Positions 34,285-46,240 of a stretch of DNA of 64,000 nucleotides are shown here, piece by piece (the first letter of the stretch is position 1; each line of letters opens with the position of its first letter). This DNA is from Trematomus loennbergii (Eukaryota; Chordata; Actinopteri; Perciformes; Nototheniidae): positions 1 through 64,000 of the forward strand of contig JAAOOA010000328.1 of the NCBI GenBank assembly GCA_012861695.1. Reading direction: 5' to 3'. The translations under genes and the position numbers were made by a program. The notes under the pieces were generated by a model. That model saw nothing but the letters and a program-made list of their open reading frames with translations, ran no database searches and was not told the DNA's origin.

Positions 34285-34504
34285 GAGTGCTGGTATCTAG
34301 AAGGAACACGACAGCCTGCGGACGGAATTCAGTCCAGGGGAGGACACCTCGACACCGCTGACAACTAATCTAAGGCGCCATATACAAAAGGTGAGCAGAC
34401 ACCTCTTTGATTACAAAATCTGTGATTGACTATACTACAACATTTTAGAGTTGTCAGCGGCGTTCTCAGTGTTCTTAGTCACGGTAAAAAATACAATACA
34501 TATT

Positions 34505-35036
34505 CTAGTGAAGTAGACTGCGAGGACGTAAAAAACATAAGGGTTAGAGTCCCCGTAAATCAAGTAAGGATTATACGGTTACCTCGTGGGTGTTTTAATG
34601 TGTAGACTGCGAGGACGTAAAAAACATAAGGGTTAAAGTCCCCGTAAATCAAGTAAGGATTATACGGTTACCTCGTGGGTGTTTTAATGTGTAGACTGCG
34701 AGGACGTAAAAAACATAAGGGTTAAAGTCCCCGTAAATCAAGTAAGGATTATACGGTTACCTCGTGGGTGTTTTAATGTGTAGACTGCGAGGACGTAAAA
34801 AACATAAGGGTTAAAGTCCCCGTAAATCAAGTAAGGATTATACGGTTACCTCGTGGGTGTTTTAATGTGTAGACTGCGAGGACGTAAAAAACATAAGGGT
34901 TAAAGTCCCCGTAAATCAAGTAAGGATTATACGGTTACCTCGTGGGTGTTTCAATGTATAGACTGCGAGGAAGTAAAAAACATATGGGTTAAAGTCCCCG
35001 TAAATCAAGTAAGGATTATACGGTTACCTCGTGGGT
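34505..35036 (+). repeat. 89-bp tandem repeat in the retroviral leader, six copies
   Basis: Units start GTAGACTGCGAGGACGTAAA at 34513, 34602, 34691, 34780, 34869 and 34958. Each contains CGAGG and, about 70 bases later, CCTCG, so each RNA unit could close a stem. Located between primer site and gag, where packaging signals normally lie. Confidence 0.93.
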
Positions 35037-35988
35037 AAAAGGTTGTTATAAAGAACTTCCTATTGAATAACAATCGAGTGGGCAATCCCTCTTTGAAAAT
35101 TGATAGAATTGTTATATGTGGGTGATACGAGAGGAGAAATACGCGACTTCCAACTAACCATTTGGAACGACCGAATCTCATCACAACTCTTGGTGTGGGG
35201 TTAATCAGGCTCATTAAACGTGACGATAAAGAGATTTTGTTGACTGGGTTCCGACTCCTTGCCTGAAGCTGCAGCCGCGAAAGGGGGTTGTAGAAGCTTG
35301 CTTCAGGAAGTCACGCTATCTGTTGAAATATACATCGCACAATAAATCTGCCTGACTGTACGGGGATAAATATATGTAAAACTGCAACATAATTTAAGAA
35401 CACCACTCTGAACACAGTACATACTTAGAAAAGAAGTAGTACACGGAGATAGAATTCATATAGTACGAAGTCATAATCTGGAAGGCTGAATGTGACGATA
35501 AAGGATTTTTGTGGTTTGGGATTAAACTCCATGTAAGCGTCGCATCTCTAAAGAGGGGTGCCGAAGTGCGCTTAAAAACCGCAATTATCTGTTGGAATAA
35601 ACATCGTACAAAAATCCGGACAGACTGTATAAGGGAATAAACTCTGTGTGATTTTTTACGTCAAATCTGTGTAATAATTGAGAGGAAACAGCAGAAGTAG
35701 AGTTGAGTGGAGACAAAGTGTGCAGGGCTGAGCTCACCAAACAGAGGAAGCTCATTCGTGGTCAGCTGCTGCCCTCTGGTGGCGAACAGGGTGTGTAACA
35801 ATATTCTGTGTTGTTTCACGCTGGAAACTTTGAATTTTGGACTCAGACTGTGTGCACGTCTGAATTAAGGACAGGGCATTCAAATAAATAGAATAAGGAC
35901 ATTAAGAGTAAAGACAAGAATTGTCCAGTATATTAAATAAATACAAGCGAACACATATCAACCTTGTCAGATAATAGAAACGAAGTCA
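35037..35988 (+). other. Remainder of the retroviral leader
   Basis: No ORF of note. Two related blocks (CGTGACGATAAAGAGATTTT near 35218 and TGTGACGATAAAGGATTTTT near 35490, each followed by a TGTTGAAATATACATCG-like motif) suggest an older partial duplication. Confidence 0.45.
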
Positions 35989-36126
35989 ATGGAAGGAGAA
36001 TTTGAACGAGAAGAACAACAACTAGGCGTTCCAGTACCAGGGAGTCTACGAGAACAGTGGGGGCAGACAGAGAGATTGATCGTTAGTGGGATCAAACTGG
36101 GGGACCGGAAGAAGGCTGATATTTAA
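35989..36126 (+). pseudogene. gag remnant (first 45 codons)
   Basis: A 45-residue open frame begins MEGEFEREEQQLGVPVPGS and stops at TAA 36124-36126. The position after leader and primer site fits the start of gag; there is no clear G-P-rich matrix signature to confirm it. The rest of gag, protease and RT is deleted between here and about 36300. Confidence 0.4.
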
Positions 36127-36299
36127 TGACTGATAATAAGTAATAATAATATATAATATATAACTGATATTTAATAACTGATATATAAGGCTCGATATTT
36201 CTGAAAATGAGAACACCGTTAACGGCATTCTATTTCAGAAAAAGGGGGGATGTAGGTCAATACTGATGTACATAAGTATCACACTGGACAGAGTTGAGA

Positions 36300-36527
36300 A
36301 CAGAGAACCTCCGTGCACAAGACATGCAGCCGGTACAGCGCGTATCTTAAACAAAAAGGCCACAGTACGGCAGACAACTACTTGGCCTGGGGTAACAATG
36401 CAGCAGATAGGGCAGCCAAAGCCAAGGCAGGGTATGTACCCCAGTTCCAAATGCTCGTCATGAAGTCCACTGACTTGCTGCCCGCCGTAACAGATGACAC
36501 TCTTAAAGAAGCACAGGAAGCAGGCTC
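36300..36527 (+). pseudogene. Retroviral pol: C-terminal RNase H fragment
   Basis: Contains KGHSTADNYLAWGNNAADRA followed by AKAKAG, matching the end of retroviral RNase H, where a conserved His and G-N-x-x-A-D-x-x-A-K lie near the C-terminus. The upstream catalytic part is missing. At 36527 the reading passes into an inserted LINE tail, creating a chimeric ORF (36313-36687). Confidence 0.7.
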
Positions 36528-36863
36528 TTTACTGCTTTGCAGGAAATATTGTACTCAGAGAGATGTGCTTTTCCAGACACTGAAGAAAGCAAAATTCCAT
36601 GACTTGTCGCTATCAGGGCTGTTAGGGAAAAACATCAGGCAATATGTATGTGAGATTATTACGTTTTTAAGAGAAATTGATATTTAAAATAATCTAGTTT
36701 TGGTTCTTTTTTGTTTTGTTTTGTTTTGATTGTTTGTTTGTTTGTTTGGTTTTGTTTTATTGTTTTCTGCATAGTCTCTTGTCCACACTCCAGTCCAGTT
36801 GGTGGCGGTAATGCACCTACAAGTTGGTTTGCCAACCGCCAATAAACACTAAAGAAGAAGAAG
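36528..36863 (+). mobile_element. 5'-truncated LINE 3' end inserted in pol
   Basis: Encodes the last residues of a LINE ORF (ending LGKNIRQYVCEIITFLREID, stop at 36685-36687), then a T/G-rich (GTTT)n tract, the CCAGTTGGTGGCGGTAATGC motif common to many fish LINE tails, AATAAA and a GAAGAAGAAG tail. AGGCTC occurs before the insert (about 36522-36527) and after the tail (36865-36870), a likely target duplication. Pol resumes directly afterwards. Confidence 0.7.
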
Positions 36864-37005
36864 AAGGCTCCCCACAGGATAAATCAGTATGGTTAGACAG
36901 GGGAGCTACCAAGAAGGACGGGATATGGTTCTCCCCAGATGGGAGACCTGTCCTGCCCCCAGGGTGGATAAGATCCATGCTTAAAGAAGCTCAGCAAGGC
37001 ATGTG
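36864..37005 (+). pseudogene. Retroviral pol: RNase H/integrase linker fragment
   Basis: Reads GSPQDKSVWLDRGATKKDGI and then WFSPDGRPVLPPGW, similar in layout to the segment preceding the zinc-binding domain of gamma-type integrase. It ends at a TGA (37004-37006). The HHCC domain and the D,D-35-E core are absent; from about 37015 the sequence is already in late integrase (MNWLDALPLALMSIRSS). Confidence 0.6.
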
Positions 37006-37014
37006 ATGAAACAG

Positions 37015-37750
37015 GCATGAACTGGTTAGATGCACTACCCCTAGCTCTTATGTCAATCAGAAGCTCTATTAACCGAGGGACAGGTTTCTCCCCTTTTTAG
37101 TTGACACGGCCATCAATTCCCGGCCCCGGAGCCTTGAGCGTAGGAAAGGAAGTAGAGGTCATGTGTTCAAAACCATACTACCGGCAACTTAAGGGCTTGG
37201 TATCAGATTTCTCCACACAGGTTACTGACGCCAAAGGGGGACCCGAGAAACACGAGGCCAACACAGCAGAGTTCGTCTGGCTGAAAGTCATCAGGCCTAA
37301 GTGGCTCAACCCCAGGTTTTCCGGCCCCTACCGAGTGACCCAAAGGACCTCCCATGCCGTCCGCCTAGAAGGAAAGGGAGACAACTGGTACCACTGGAGC
37401 CAGTGTGCGGTCGGGAAAACACCTGCGAGGACCCTAGACGACATCAGGACAGATCTGGCCCTCGTCAAGGAAGTCGACCCAGAAGGCGTCATCAGCGGAC
37501 CGGAGGAGGAGGATCGGGAGGACATCTCTCCAGCAGTCGACCCAGAAGGCGTCATCAGCGGACCGGAGGAGGAGGATCGGGAGGACATCTCTCCAGCATC
37601 GACCCGGAAGCCGCCATCAGCGCCGGAGGAGGAGAATCCGGAAGACATCTCTCTAGCAGGCAGCCCAGAAGCCGCCGTCAGCGGGCTGGGGGGACAAAGA
37701 CACGGCAAACCAAGACGGCACAGGGGACTCCACTTCCCGCTGAAACAGGT
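37015..37750 (+). pseudogene. Retroviral pol: integrase C-terminal region with GPY/F motif and acidic repeats
   Basis: A short frame reads MNWLDALPLALMSIRSS, then after a break a 301-codon frame (from 37101) contains GALSVGKEVEV, KWLNPRFSGPYRVTQRTS and NWYHWSQC, the GPY/F module that ends gamma-type integrase. It is followed by acidic VDPEGVISGPEEEDREDISP repeats encoded by 60-bp DNA units, about three copies at 37476-37665. The catalytic core is missing upstream. The tail length is unusual for integrase and owed to the repeat. Confidence 0.72.
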
Positions 37751-37759
37751 TGATATAGC

Positions 37760-38045
37760 CGGTGTGGAACTTTGTTTTAATAATCAATTTTTTGAGGAAC
37801 TTTGTTTTAATAATCCATTTTTTGAGGAACTTTGTTTTAACAATCCATTTTTTGAGGACCTTTGTTTTAACAATCCATTTTTGAGGAACTTTGAACTTTG
37901 CTTTAATAACCCATTATTTGAGGGACTTTGTTTTTATATCCCGTTATTTGAGGGACTTTGTTTATCAACCCATTATTTGAGGGACTTGATTTATCCCATA
38001 ATTTAAGGGATTTGTATATTTTTGCCCATTGTTTAAGGGATTTGT
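37760..38045 (+). repeat. 31-bp tandem repeat between pol and env
   Basis: Units of GGAACTTTGTTTTAATAATC plus CATTTTTTGA, eight or so copies, decaying rightward to GGGATTTGTTTATTTTT. Read through by the pol frame as a FNNPFFEELC repeat; probably non-functional. Confidence 0.85.
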
Positions 38046-38087
38046 TTATTTTTATTCTACAGAACTATGTGTTAAAGGTTCCAGGAA

Positions 38088-39569
38088 ATGTTGAAGGGTT
38101 CTTTTGGGGCAGACACAGGAATCTCTCTTCAGACTCCGAGCAACACGAGTACCTTTCAGAGGCGCTTAGAAGACCTCCGTGAGATAGATAATAAAACCTG
38201 GGTAGCTCCCTCACCCCTGCTAACTTGGATCAGTTGGTGGAAGACTACTGATATATGTGGGAACCCGCATTTACCATTAAAAACCTATAGCTTAAAATCA
38301 ATCACTAACCAAGTTGGGAGTAACTCCTGTTTTACTTTCCAAATAGGCCCTTTTATCATTACACAACATCTGGACGAGGGTAGATGTATATTAAATACTC
38401 CTCGTACTCAAGAGGGTTTTAGCGTATCTGGGTCTCAATCTCCCTCAGGGGGCACGTTTTGTATTCTGGGGAACCAAGGTACGATGGCATTGACCATTGG
38501 TAATATACGGTTTAAAGATACCAGAATAATTTGAGCTAACAGCATAATTATGTACGGGCACTGGAGAATGGTAGCAGGCCTGGGCCTCCTACTTACCATT
38601 ATGGTAACGATACATTTCATTGTCCGTAAAACTAATGATGTTCTTTCTCCAACTCCCGCCCCAGAGGAAGAGATAGTAAGGACCAAAAGAGGGACTAGAG
38701 TAGCGAGCCTTATGTCCCCAAAAAGAACCTTCACTCTCCAAGAAGGTAGCGACGGAATAGTGGACATAGATCTGTGCGCAATCGCCCCATGTTCCAACTC
38801 TGACAAATCATACTCAGGTCTCGCTAAATATGTCTGCCTCACCCCAACAGTATGCAATACATTCACGGAAAGGTCCGCAGGTGTAAATTATGCCTCTGAT
38901 TCCCCAAGAGGGCAGATATGGTATATATTACTCACACCCGAGGATGTAAATGCGAATCCTGGTCTTATGTACTAGTTAACTCTGGTCCGAAAGACTGGGG
39001 ATATACGCCTAAATTCAAATCAGCAAGGATTGTTGCGTCACTAAAACGTAGAATGAAAGTCATTAGAAAGAACCCTATCTCTCCCTGTGCTATAGGAAGA
39101 TGCAACCCTGTCTTAATTATCCTAAGAAGGGTTGAGATCGGCGATGCAGGTCTATATATTTTGGCAGCACACGCAGGAAACAAGTCACCCAAGGTCTGTT
39201 TAAAATAGTTGTCACTCCGAAACCAGCAGTACCACTACCACCGAGATACAATATATGTCCAAAATCATCTGCGGAGATAAATGTACTAGCGAAGTTGGCG
39301 AACTTGAACCACTAGACATAATTCAAATGGCCACGGTGTTTTACTGATGATAATCTATGGTTAAAATGGGTTGCTGGGACTGCTCACGAACAAATGGTAG
39401 GTGATTGTTTAGCTTGCGCGACCGCTCGTCCCCACTTGATAACTGACCCAGCTCCTCTCTTCCCTTCAGATACCTGGGGTTACAACTGCATGTTAAAACT
39501 TACCCAAATGGCTAGCCCATCAAACTGTACAACCTTAGCCAGCCTTTTCCCACCGATTGATAATGGTAC
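38088..39569 (+). pseudogene. Retroviral env: surface subunit, frameshifted and interrupted
   Basis: Several open pieces in different frames. At 38550 a hydrophobic segment GLGLLLTIMVTIHFIV follows a short basic start and could be a signal or leader membrane segment, then TKRGTR. Near 39070-39200 the sequence has NPVLIILRRVEIGDAGLYIL followed by a short G-N segment; the D-A-G-x-Y pattern resembles an Ig-fold strand F. Near 39345-39470 come WLKWVAGTA and DCLACATARP, typical of envelope surface subunits. The frame breaks at about 38920 and 39200. At 39569 the gene is cut by the inner LTR element, and the frame would be kept if that element and one GTAC were absent. Confidence 0.65.
39566..39569. 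other. Target-site duplication of the inner LTR element (GTAC), left
   Basis: GTAC at 39566-39569 precedes the 5' LTR; GTAC at 46774-46777 follows the 3' LTR. Confidence 0.92.
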
Positions 39570-40258
39570 TGTTATGTCAAGTCTTGGACCTTCTCAATAT
39601 AACTATGATTTAATTACAGTTTCCAGATATTGGAAGAGGCCATGAGTCTCTTTGCTAATTATCAATGGTCTTTGCAATTAACAGCAGATGTACCCATGTT
39701 AAGTAAATTGGCAAAGGTCAGAGGAACTCCAAGAGAGGTCTTCCTCAGATATAATACAGTTAAAGTCTTGTTAGTTAGTGGTTCATATCCACCATGCATT
39801 AGCTAAGAAACGATAAGGATGTTGGTGTGTTAGTTAATGTAAAGAAATGTATGTGCGCTCATGTGCAGACGATATATATAGTTTGTTAATTGGATAATTC
39901 ATATCCTGCAAGGCTCCTAAAGACTTCATGAGATAATGACCTTTTGACATCTGGAACTTACATGTTGCTCTGATGTTGGTGCGTCCAAGTTTAGGAGACT
40001 GACAATGTGTGTGCGTTAAACATGATTAGGGAACATGTTCGTGTGTCATTTAGGAAACCTATATAATGTGTGTTTCTGTGTTCGCGGGACCATTTCTGCG
40101 ATTGGTTGCTCTTGAAGCAAGGTAATGTTTCCCCATTGTTGTTTAGTGGTGCGCAACTAAATAATAATGATTAATCTCAACTATTTCTGTGTTTGTGTTT
40201 CATTGATTCCTCTCTGTTTCATTCTTTCATGTTGTGTGAGTACTGGATCGCCACAACA
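39570..40258 (+). repeat. 5' LTR of the inner element (689 bp)
   Basis: Begins TGTTATGTCAAGTCTTGGAC and ends GTACTGGATCGCCACAACA. Contains two TATA-like sites, GATATATATAG near 39869 and CTATATAATG near 40059; the second lies in a segment of about 155 bp that the 3' LTR lacks. Confidence 0.93.
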
Positions 40259-40261
40259 TTT

Positions 40262-40279
40262 TGGAGGTCCTACCGAGAT
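40262..40279 (+). other. Primer-binding site, tRNA-Gln-like
   Basis: TGGAGGTCCTACCGAGAT, three bases after the LTR, matches the complement of the vertebrate tRNA-Gln 3' end (ATCTCGGTGGGACCTCCA) with one mismatch. Confidence 0.78.
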
Positions 40280-43200
40280 TGCCGATGCTGGGTTGCTGTG
40301 TTTTTCCCTGGAGGTCTCAACTCACCCTGATCAGGCAGCTACATAGAAAGCTGTGGTAAACTCGAGGAATTGAGAAACCAGACTTGAGACTTCCACAGAA
40401 GAAATACCAACTCACAGTAAGCAAAACGTATTTGGAATGAAATGACTTTTGAAGTTGTATTGGTTAAAAGGAAATGCAGAGGAGTGGATTTGAGATATTT
40501 GCACGGTTATGGTTGAGATCTGTTGATTGTTTGTTTGTTTGTTTGTTTTGTTTGTTGGTCTTGTTTTATGTTGATAAATGTTTATACTGGAGAGATCACT
40601 GTATCTGACCTCGTAATCTGCCTGAGAAGCTAAGGGTTTGATTGAGGGGATATGATCTTTGCTAGCCGTAAGGACATGTTATGCTGGAGGAATCACTGTA
40701 TCTGACCTCGTAGTCGTGAATTCTGCCTGAGAAGATCCTAATGATTGTCTTAAGGTTCAGATATTCATTTGGCTGAGGGGATATGATTTGCTTTGCGAGC
40801 CAAGTGCACATCCGGTCCGTTCGGTAATTAAGAGATTAATAAGCCCGATCTGAGTTCAGGGAGTTAAAAGTATAAAACTTGCCTGGCGACTCTGTGAATT
40901 CACTACATACAAAAGTGGAGTTTTCCATGTTTTGTCAGACCGTAATGTAGAGTCTGTGATAAAGCGCTAAATGTTTTGGTATACCATAGTTTTAATTTCT
41001 TATTGGTCAAAGAAGCTGCAGTTTGAAATATGTCCCCCTTCTCCTGAAAAGGCTGAGAGTTCCAGCCGGGGTGTGTCTGTTGTCTGTGAAAGTATCTCCC
41101 CCCTTCTCCTGATTCTGCTCTAATTGTCGAGCAGCAGCTCGGAGTGTGTCTGCTTGTTTTTTCTCTAATGCCTGAAAGAAGGCTGCATTGTGTTTCTCTG
41201 TTTAAAACAAGGAGTGAAAGATCAACGAGTGATCTGAAGTTGGAGTGAATACATTGAAAATTAATAGATCAATGTGTGATTTGAAGTAGTAGATATATTG
41301 AAATAAATAAGAAACAATGATTTGTTGCTATTTAAACATAGTCTTTGAGAACTGATTGTTACCATTGCATTGCATTGTGAATTTCATGGTATTTGTCATT
41401 TGACTAAGAATTGTTACTTATATTTCAAAGGAACTTAATTACATACAGTAACGTTAAGGCAAAGTAAAAAGAGGTTTACTGAGTATATGAAGTACATTAA
41501 GGTAAAGGTTTTATTCAAATTAAATATAATAGTGGATTTTTCCACCTAGTACAAGACATAGAAAGAGGAGAATTGTTAAACATGAAATAACAAACTCACT
41601 GTAAGAAATATATATTGTAATGTTATTTAGGAGTTGTATTTATCATACAATAGTGACTCTCATTTGATGGTTGTTTAAAGTAGATAGGAAACTGAAAACG
41701 CAAACGATTCACCACAATTGTATTTTTAAAGTTTATGAAGAAAGAGTAGTAAGTAGTAAACAGGAGTTTTTATAAGTTTGTCAGTCAGAAGGAAGCTGTT
41801 AATGTTTAAGCATGACAGAGGCTCTGTACGATGCTTGCTCAAGCCATCTCAATGTTGGATAACACAAGAGGTCAAGTGTGATTGATGAGAGAAGCTTGTG
41901 GACAGGAGCAGCTGCAGGGCACAGTGAGGAAAGAGAGAGACAGGAGAATTAAGATGTTTTGAAGAGTCTAGAGAGAGTAAATGTTATATAAAGTTAACTA
42001 CTATTCTGGAAAATGTTCCTATGGTTTACTGTTTTATGAGTAACATAAAATATAAATATATTTATATTACTAGATATAAGAAAAACATGCTTATCTAGGT
42101 TAACAGAAATTGCTATTAACCAGTTTCAGCTGCAACTATCCTATCTTTGTTCTAAAGAGAACATACGTTGCATTTACAATTAATGTTAAGAAAGTTCAAA
42201 ATTGATATCACTAAAGACCGTTTTGGATTAATGGATTGTTCTTTAGGGCCCAGAGATATTTATTCTTGGAATATATGGCGTGTCTGTCATAAACATTCAT
42301 GCTTAGATGGAATAAAGTGTTGAGATGTTCTGAGTGGGAGTTTTGCTTTTTTTTTTTATTAAACAATTAAGTGATAAGGAAAGAAAACTGTTCCGTGATG
42401 ATTTCTTTAGGTTTAGCTTTAGTAATGAAGATTACATTTGTGAGGAAACCACCAATAATTCCTTTAAGTGTTCCAAAAATATATTCATTAACTGTAATCA
42501 GATTACTTGGGTTTTTCAAATATAGCGCGGATTGAATACAGTTACTTGATGTTTTGTATTCTGTTACAACCTAACCATGCTTGTAACACAACTTAGATAA
42601 ACAATTTGAAAATAATAGAATAAGCAAGTAGATAAAAGATGAATCTATAGTGTTTAAGGAGGGTTTCCTTGTTTTGCTCATTTGACTTAGAACTGAAGTA
42701 AAGGAGAATGGTGTTTTATGAAAACTGTCATTCCTCATGGTTTTTAAAGATAAATCATCAGTTTTATGGACTTTGATGTTGAAATGCATCATAGTGGAGA
42801 ATGAATACCTTTTTGGTTTCAAATTTAAGAAGATTTTAAAGATGATGTGTATGTTCTTTTCCTGACTAGAATTTAAAAGCAGGACTCAACTAGACAAAAG
42901 AGATTTTACAATGTAGTTGTACTACTTTTGATGAAGTAAAGAATCTGGGTAAACTACCACCATTAGTTTGTTTTAACATTCACATGTTTCAGCATTCCTG
43001 ACCATATGGACACTCAGCCATTTTAACCCGTTGGGGGAGAGATTTAAATTGAGTTTTTCTCTAGTAGCTGATTGGCTGTGATTACAGCAGCACTGGATAG
43101 TTATGCGCCACCTTTGGGTTGTACTCTGAATCAGTGTGTTGGTGAAATGTTGCTCACTACAGAAACAGAAGAAGTGTGCAAAGAACGCATCTCTGAGGAG

Positions 43201-46200
43201 GTTTTGACATTTTGCTTGTGATGGACATGAACCCTTGTTGTCAAGGCAACAGTGGTGTGAAGAGGAACTGCAATTTTTGGGGATTTCTACTGTCCAGAGG
43301 ACAACGTGTGTCTGCTGATTGTACCACATTGATCCAAGAGTTTCCTTCCCTCCAGATGCCAGAGAGAGTTTCCTTGAGCACTGACCAGGCCGTTTCTAGC
43401 TTTTTGGGGACCCTGCCACTGACTACAGCTGCAGAGGACAACGAATCACTGACTGTTCTCATTATGACAAGATCTTGAGACAGGCTTGTCTCAGACTGTT
43501 TGTTCTGAAGAAATCATGCAATGATTTTACAGCATAACTGTGCAAGAGTTTTCCAGAGGGTGGTGTAGAACATTATGCTTAGTGTTTAAGAAGAGAGGCT
43601 GCTTGTTTAACGATGGTCTAGAATACTGAAAAGATTAATACTATTAATATCCTTTATTTTGCATACAAGACATCTGATTATTATATCACACAGAATAATC
43701 TTGAAATATAAACTAGCTATGGGTAAAACGTGTGGTTGTTATACCATTGTTATAATGAACTAAAAATAAATAGGGAAATAGTGTCTGGTTAAAGATGAAC
43801 TGATTTGATATCCTAGAAAGGGTTAGTTATAGTGTGAATAACTTTACAAAGTATTTACTAATGTATTTTGAAGAATAAATAAAAAAAACACGAGTCCAGT
43901 TTTGTTTTTTAGAATTAAATTGTCTATTACAAAAAACTGTTCACCTTAGGTCTAGCTTTAGACTTTGATAGTAAAGGAGTATTTAGGTTTATTTTTTATA
44001 TATCTGACATTTTTAAATATGTTGGCTATTCACTAGATAGAGATTTATTGAGGACATTTCTGAAGATTGAATATTTGTTCCATTTCTAATATTCCTATTT
44101 AAAACGTAATTTTAGAGTAACGAAGGCTGATGCTGAACTTGGAGAAATGTGTTAGTGGTTTGCATGATGTAAACAAAGAGGCTTTGGTTTGTTCAATCAC
44201 CAGTTAAATGTGATACAGTAATAATGATTTACTTCAGTACCTGGTACTGTAAAATGGTTTGGTATGATTGATTTGGCTAAAACTTGTTTAACATCCTGAT
44301 GTAACATTATGAGATATGTTCACTTCTAAGGGTAAACAAATTAATAAAAAGGACTATTATTATTATTATTAATTAATTCAAATAATTAATTAAAAAGGCC
44401 GATGACTGCAGGTTCACTTAGGGATGCCTTGCAAGAACATTTGTCAGGCTTTGTGTTTCCTAGGGGCAGTACATTAATAAAGTGTATTGATAATTTGTTT
44501 GTTTAACATCTGAAAAAATTGTGCTGCGAACACGGGAAAAACTTTGTTGCATTGTTTGACATCAACACAATGATGTCACTGATTAAAAACTCCAGCTGGT
44601 AGAATATCAAAGTGCACTACTATAGGACATGAGATCTCGAGACTGACTTAGACTTTGCAAAGACTGAATGAATGTGAATTGATTTGTCAATTCCTGACTG
44701 TTACAGTAACACTGACCCACCGACAAAGTGATTTTATTTTGGGATGACATGCTTTTGGAAGCAATGGATTTCTGACTATGCATATTAGTTGAACCATTGT
44801 GAGACATGTGCATGAATTTGTCTGACTATGCATGATCCCTGCATGACTTGATGACTATGTAACTTGATATTTAACATTGTTGATTCTTTTTGACAGGAGA
44901 AAGTTTTCCTGATGATGAGTCATAGGACTTTGAAATAACATGTATGAGCAGATGGGTACTCTGAGTATCTTACTTGGGGAAACATGGTCTCTATGGTTTG
45001 GAGGACAATGTTTCCAGGAGGGGTATAATGGGTTTATTGTTCTTGTTCACGTGAATTTGTTAACCCTCACATGATCCAGAGGGCAAATGAAACAACTTTT
45101 TGCCTAAACAACTTTTTTCCTACATGGTTAAGCTCCTGATTGGGTTCTGCTAAAGATAGGTATGATTAAATGTATTGTTCGAAGTTGAATCTGATTGGTT
45201 TCAGCACCGTGGCTGAACAATTTTGCAGAATATGTTTGTTGTGTGCTTAGGAAATTGTGGGTAAGTAAAAACACAACACAAACAACATTTCATGGTTTCA
45301 AGAAGTTTAAAAATTATAGGTAAGACTCTAAGGCCTAGTGGTTGACTTTAGGCTGTTAACCCAGAATGCAAGTGCTATTTTCTACCCAGGTCAAAGCTGT
45401 CTTTCCCTTGCAATCTGAAGGAGGGAAGATGGATCATTCTGAGACGGGGTTTAAGGAGCTGCGTCTGGAGGCAAACTGGAGTCAATGAAGGCAGCTGGAT
45501 GACTACCTTCAGTTCCAGCTATTCTTCCACTGCTATTGTCTTATGGGTTTGGGTCAACACGAAGAACAAAACCCAAGATGTCTGAGATGATTTACAGCCA
45601 AGTATATTAGTAATCTCAAACTCCAGAGAAGAAGATCTACCGTAAACTGTTCTTTTAAAGAAGTCTCAGTTTTCTGACTACAGTTCCGTCCAATTCAAAT
45701 GGTAATGATGTTGCTTCAGATGTCATCAAGGGATTTTGCTATGAGATGGGACATCACAGCATGAAGGCTAAGATAGATATTCCATCTAAAGGCTACGCAT
45801 GGAGATCGGAACGTGCACCACCTGAAGAAGTGTTTACTGGACAATATAACAGAAGCAGAAAGAGTGGACCAGTTACATCTTGCTATAAGTGTTTTGGAAG
45901 ATTTTTTATTATGTATGTATGTAGTTTGTTAAACTTGAATGGGACAAATTGATTTTTTCCTCTTAAGCATACTGAGGTTTTTAAATGATTTTCCATTTAA
46001 GTAAGAGTAGATTAGCGCAAATTGTTTTTCTTCCACTTTTTGTGTTATAATCAAAAAGGGTTTTTTGGCTATTTGTGAGTAGTACAGGTAACCCTGTGAC
46101 TTCTGCCTTGAGTAAAATGATTATTCATTGATAAATATTTTTCAGAAAGTCATTTTGGACTTTCAAGGGCGGAACTCAGTAGGTTATCTGTAAGAGTTTT

Positions 46201-46228
46201 TTTGTATGATCTGGAAACTTAAATTAAT
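40280..46228. other. Non-coding interior of the inner LTR element
   Basis: AT-rich, stop-dense in all frames. Two related blocks (GAGATCACTGTATCTGACCT near 40589 and GAATCACTGTATCTGACCTC near 40688, then CTGAGGGGATATGAT) point to an internal duplication near the 5' end. Longest ORFs (42973-43329 minus, 43212-43478 plus) show no domain. No evidence of splicing to a coding exon was found. Confidence 0.7.
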
Positions 46229-46240
46229 AAAAGGAGGGAA
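46229..46240 (+). other. Polypurine tract of the inner element
   Basis: AAAAGGAGGGAA lies immediately before the 3' LTR start TGTTATG at 46241, as expected for plus-strand priming. Confidence 0.85.

Noticed and set aside
42973..43478. Possible gag or accessory ORFs inside the inner LTR element
   Set aside because: Longest is 118 codons, no zinc knuckle, no protease or RT motifs, and both strands give similar lengths, as expected by chance.
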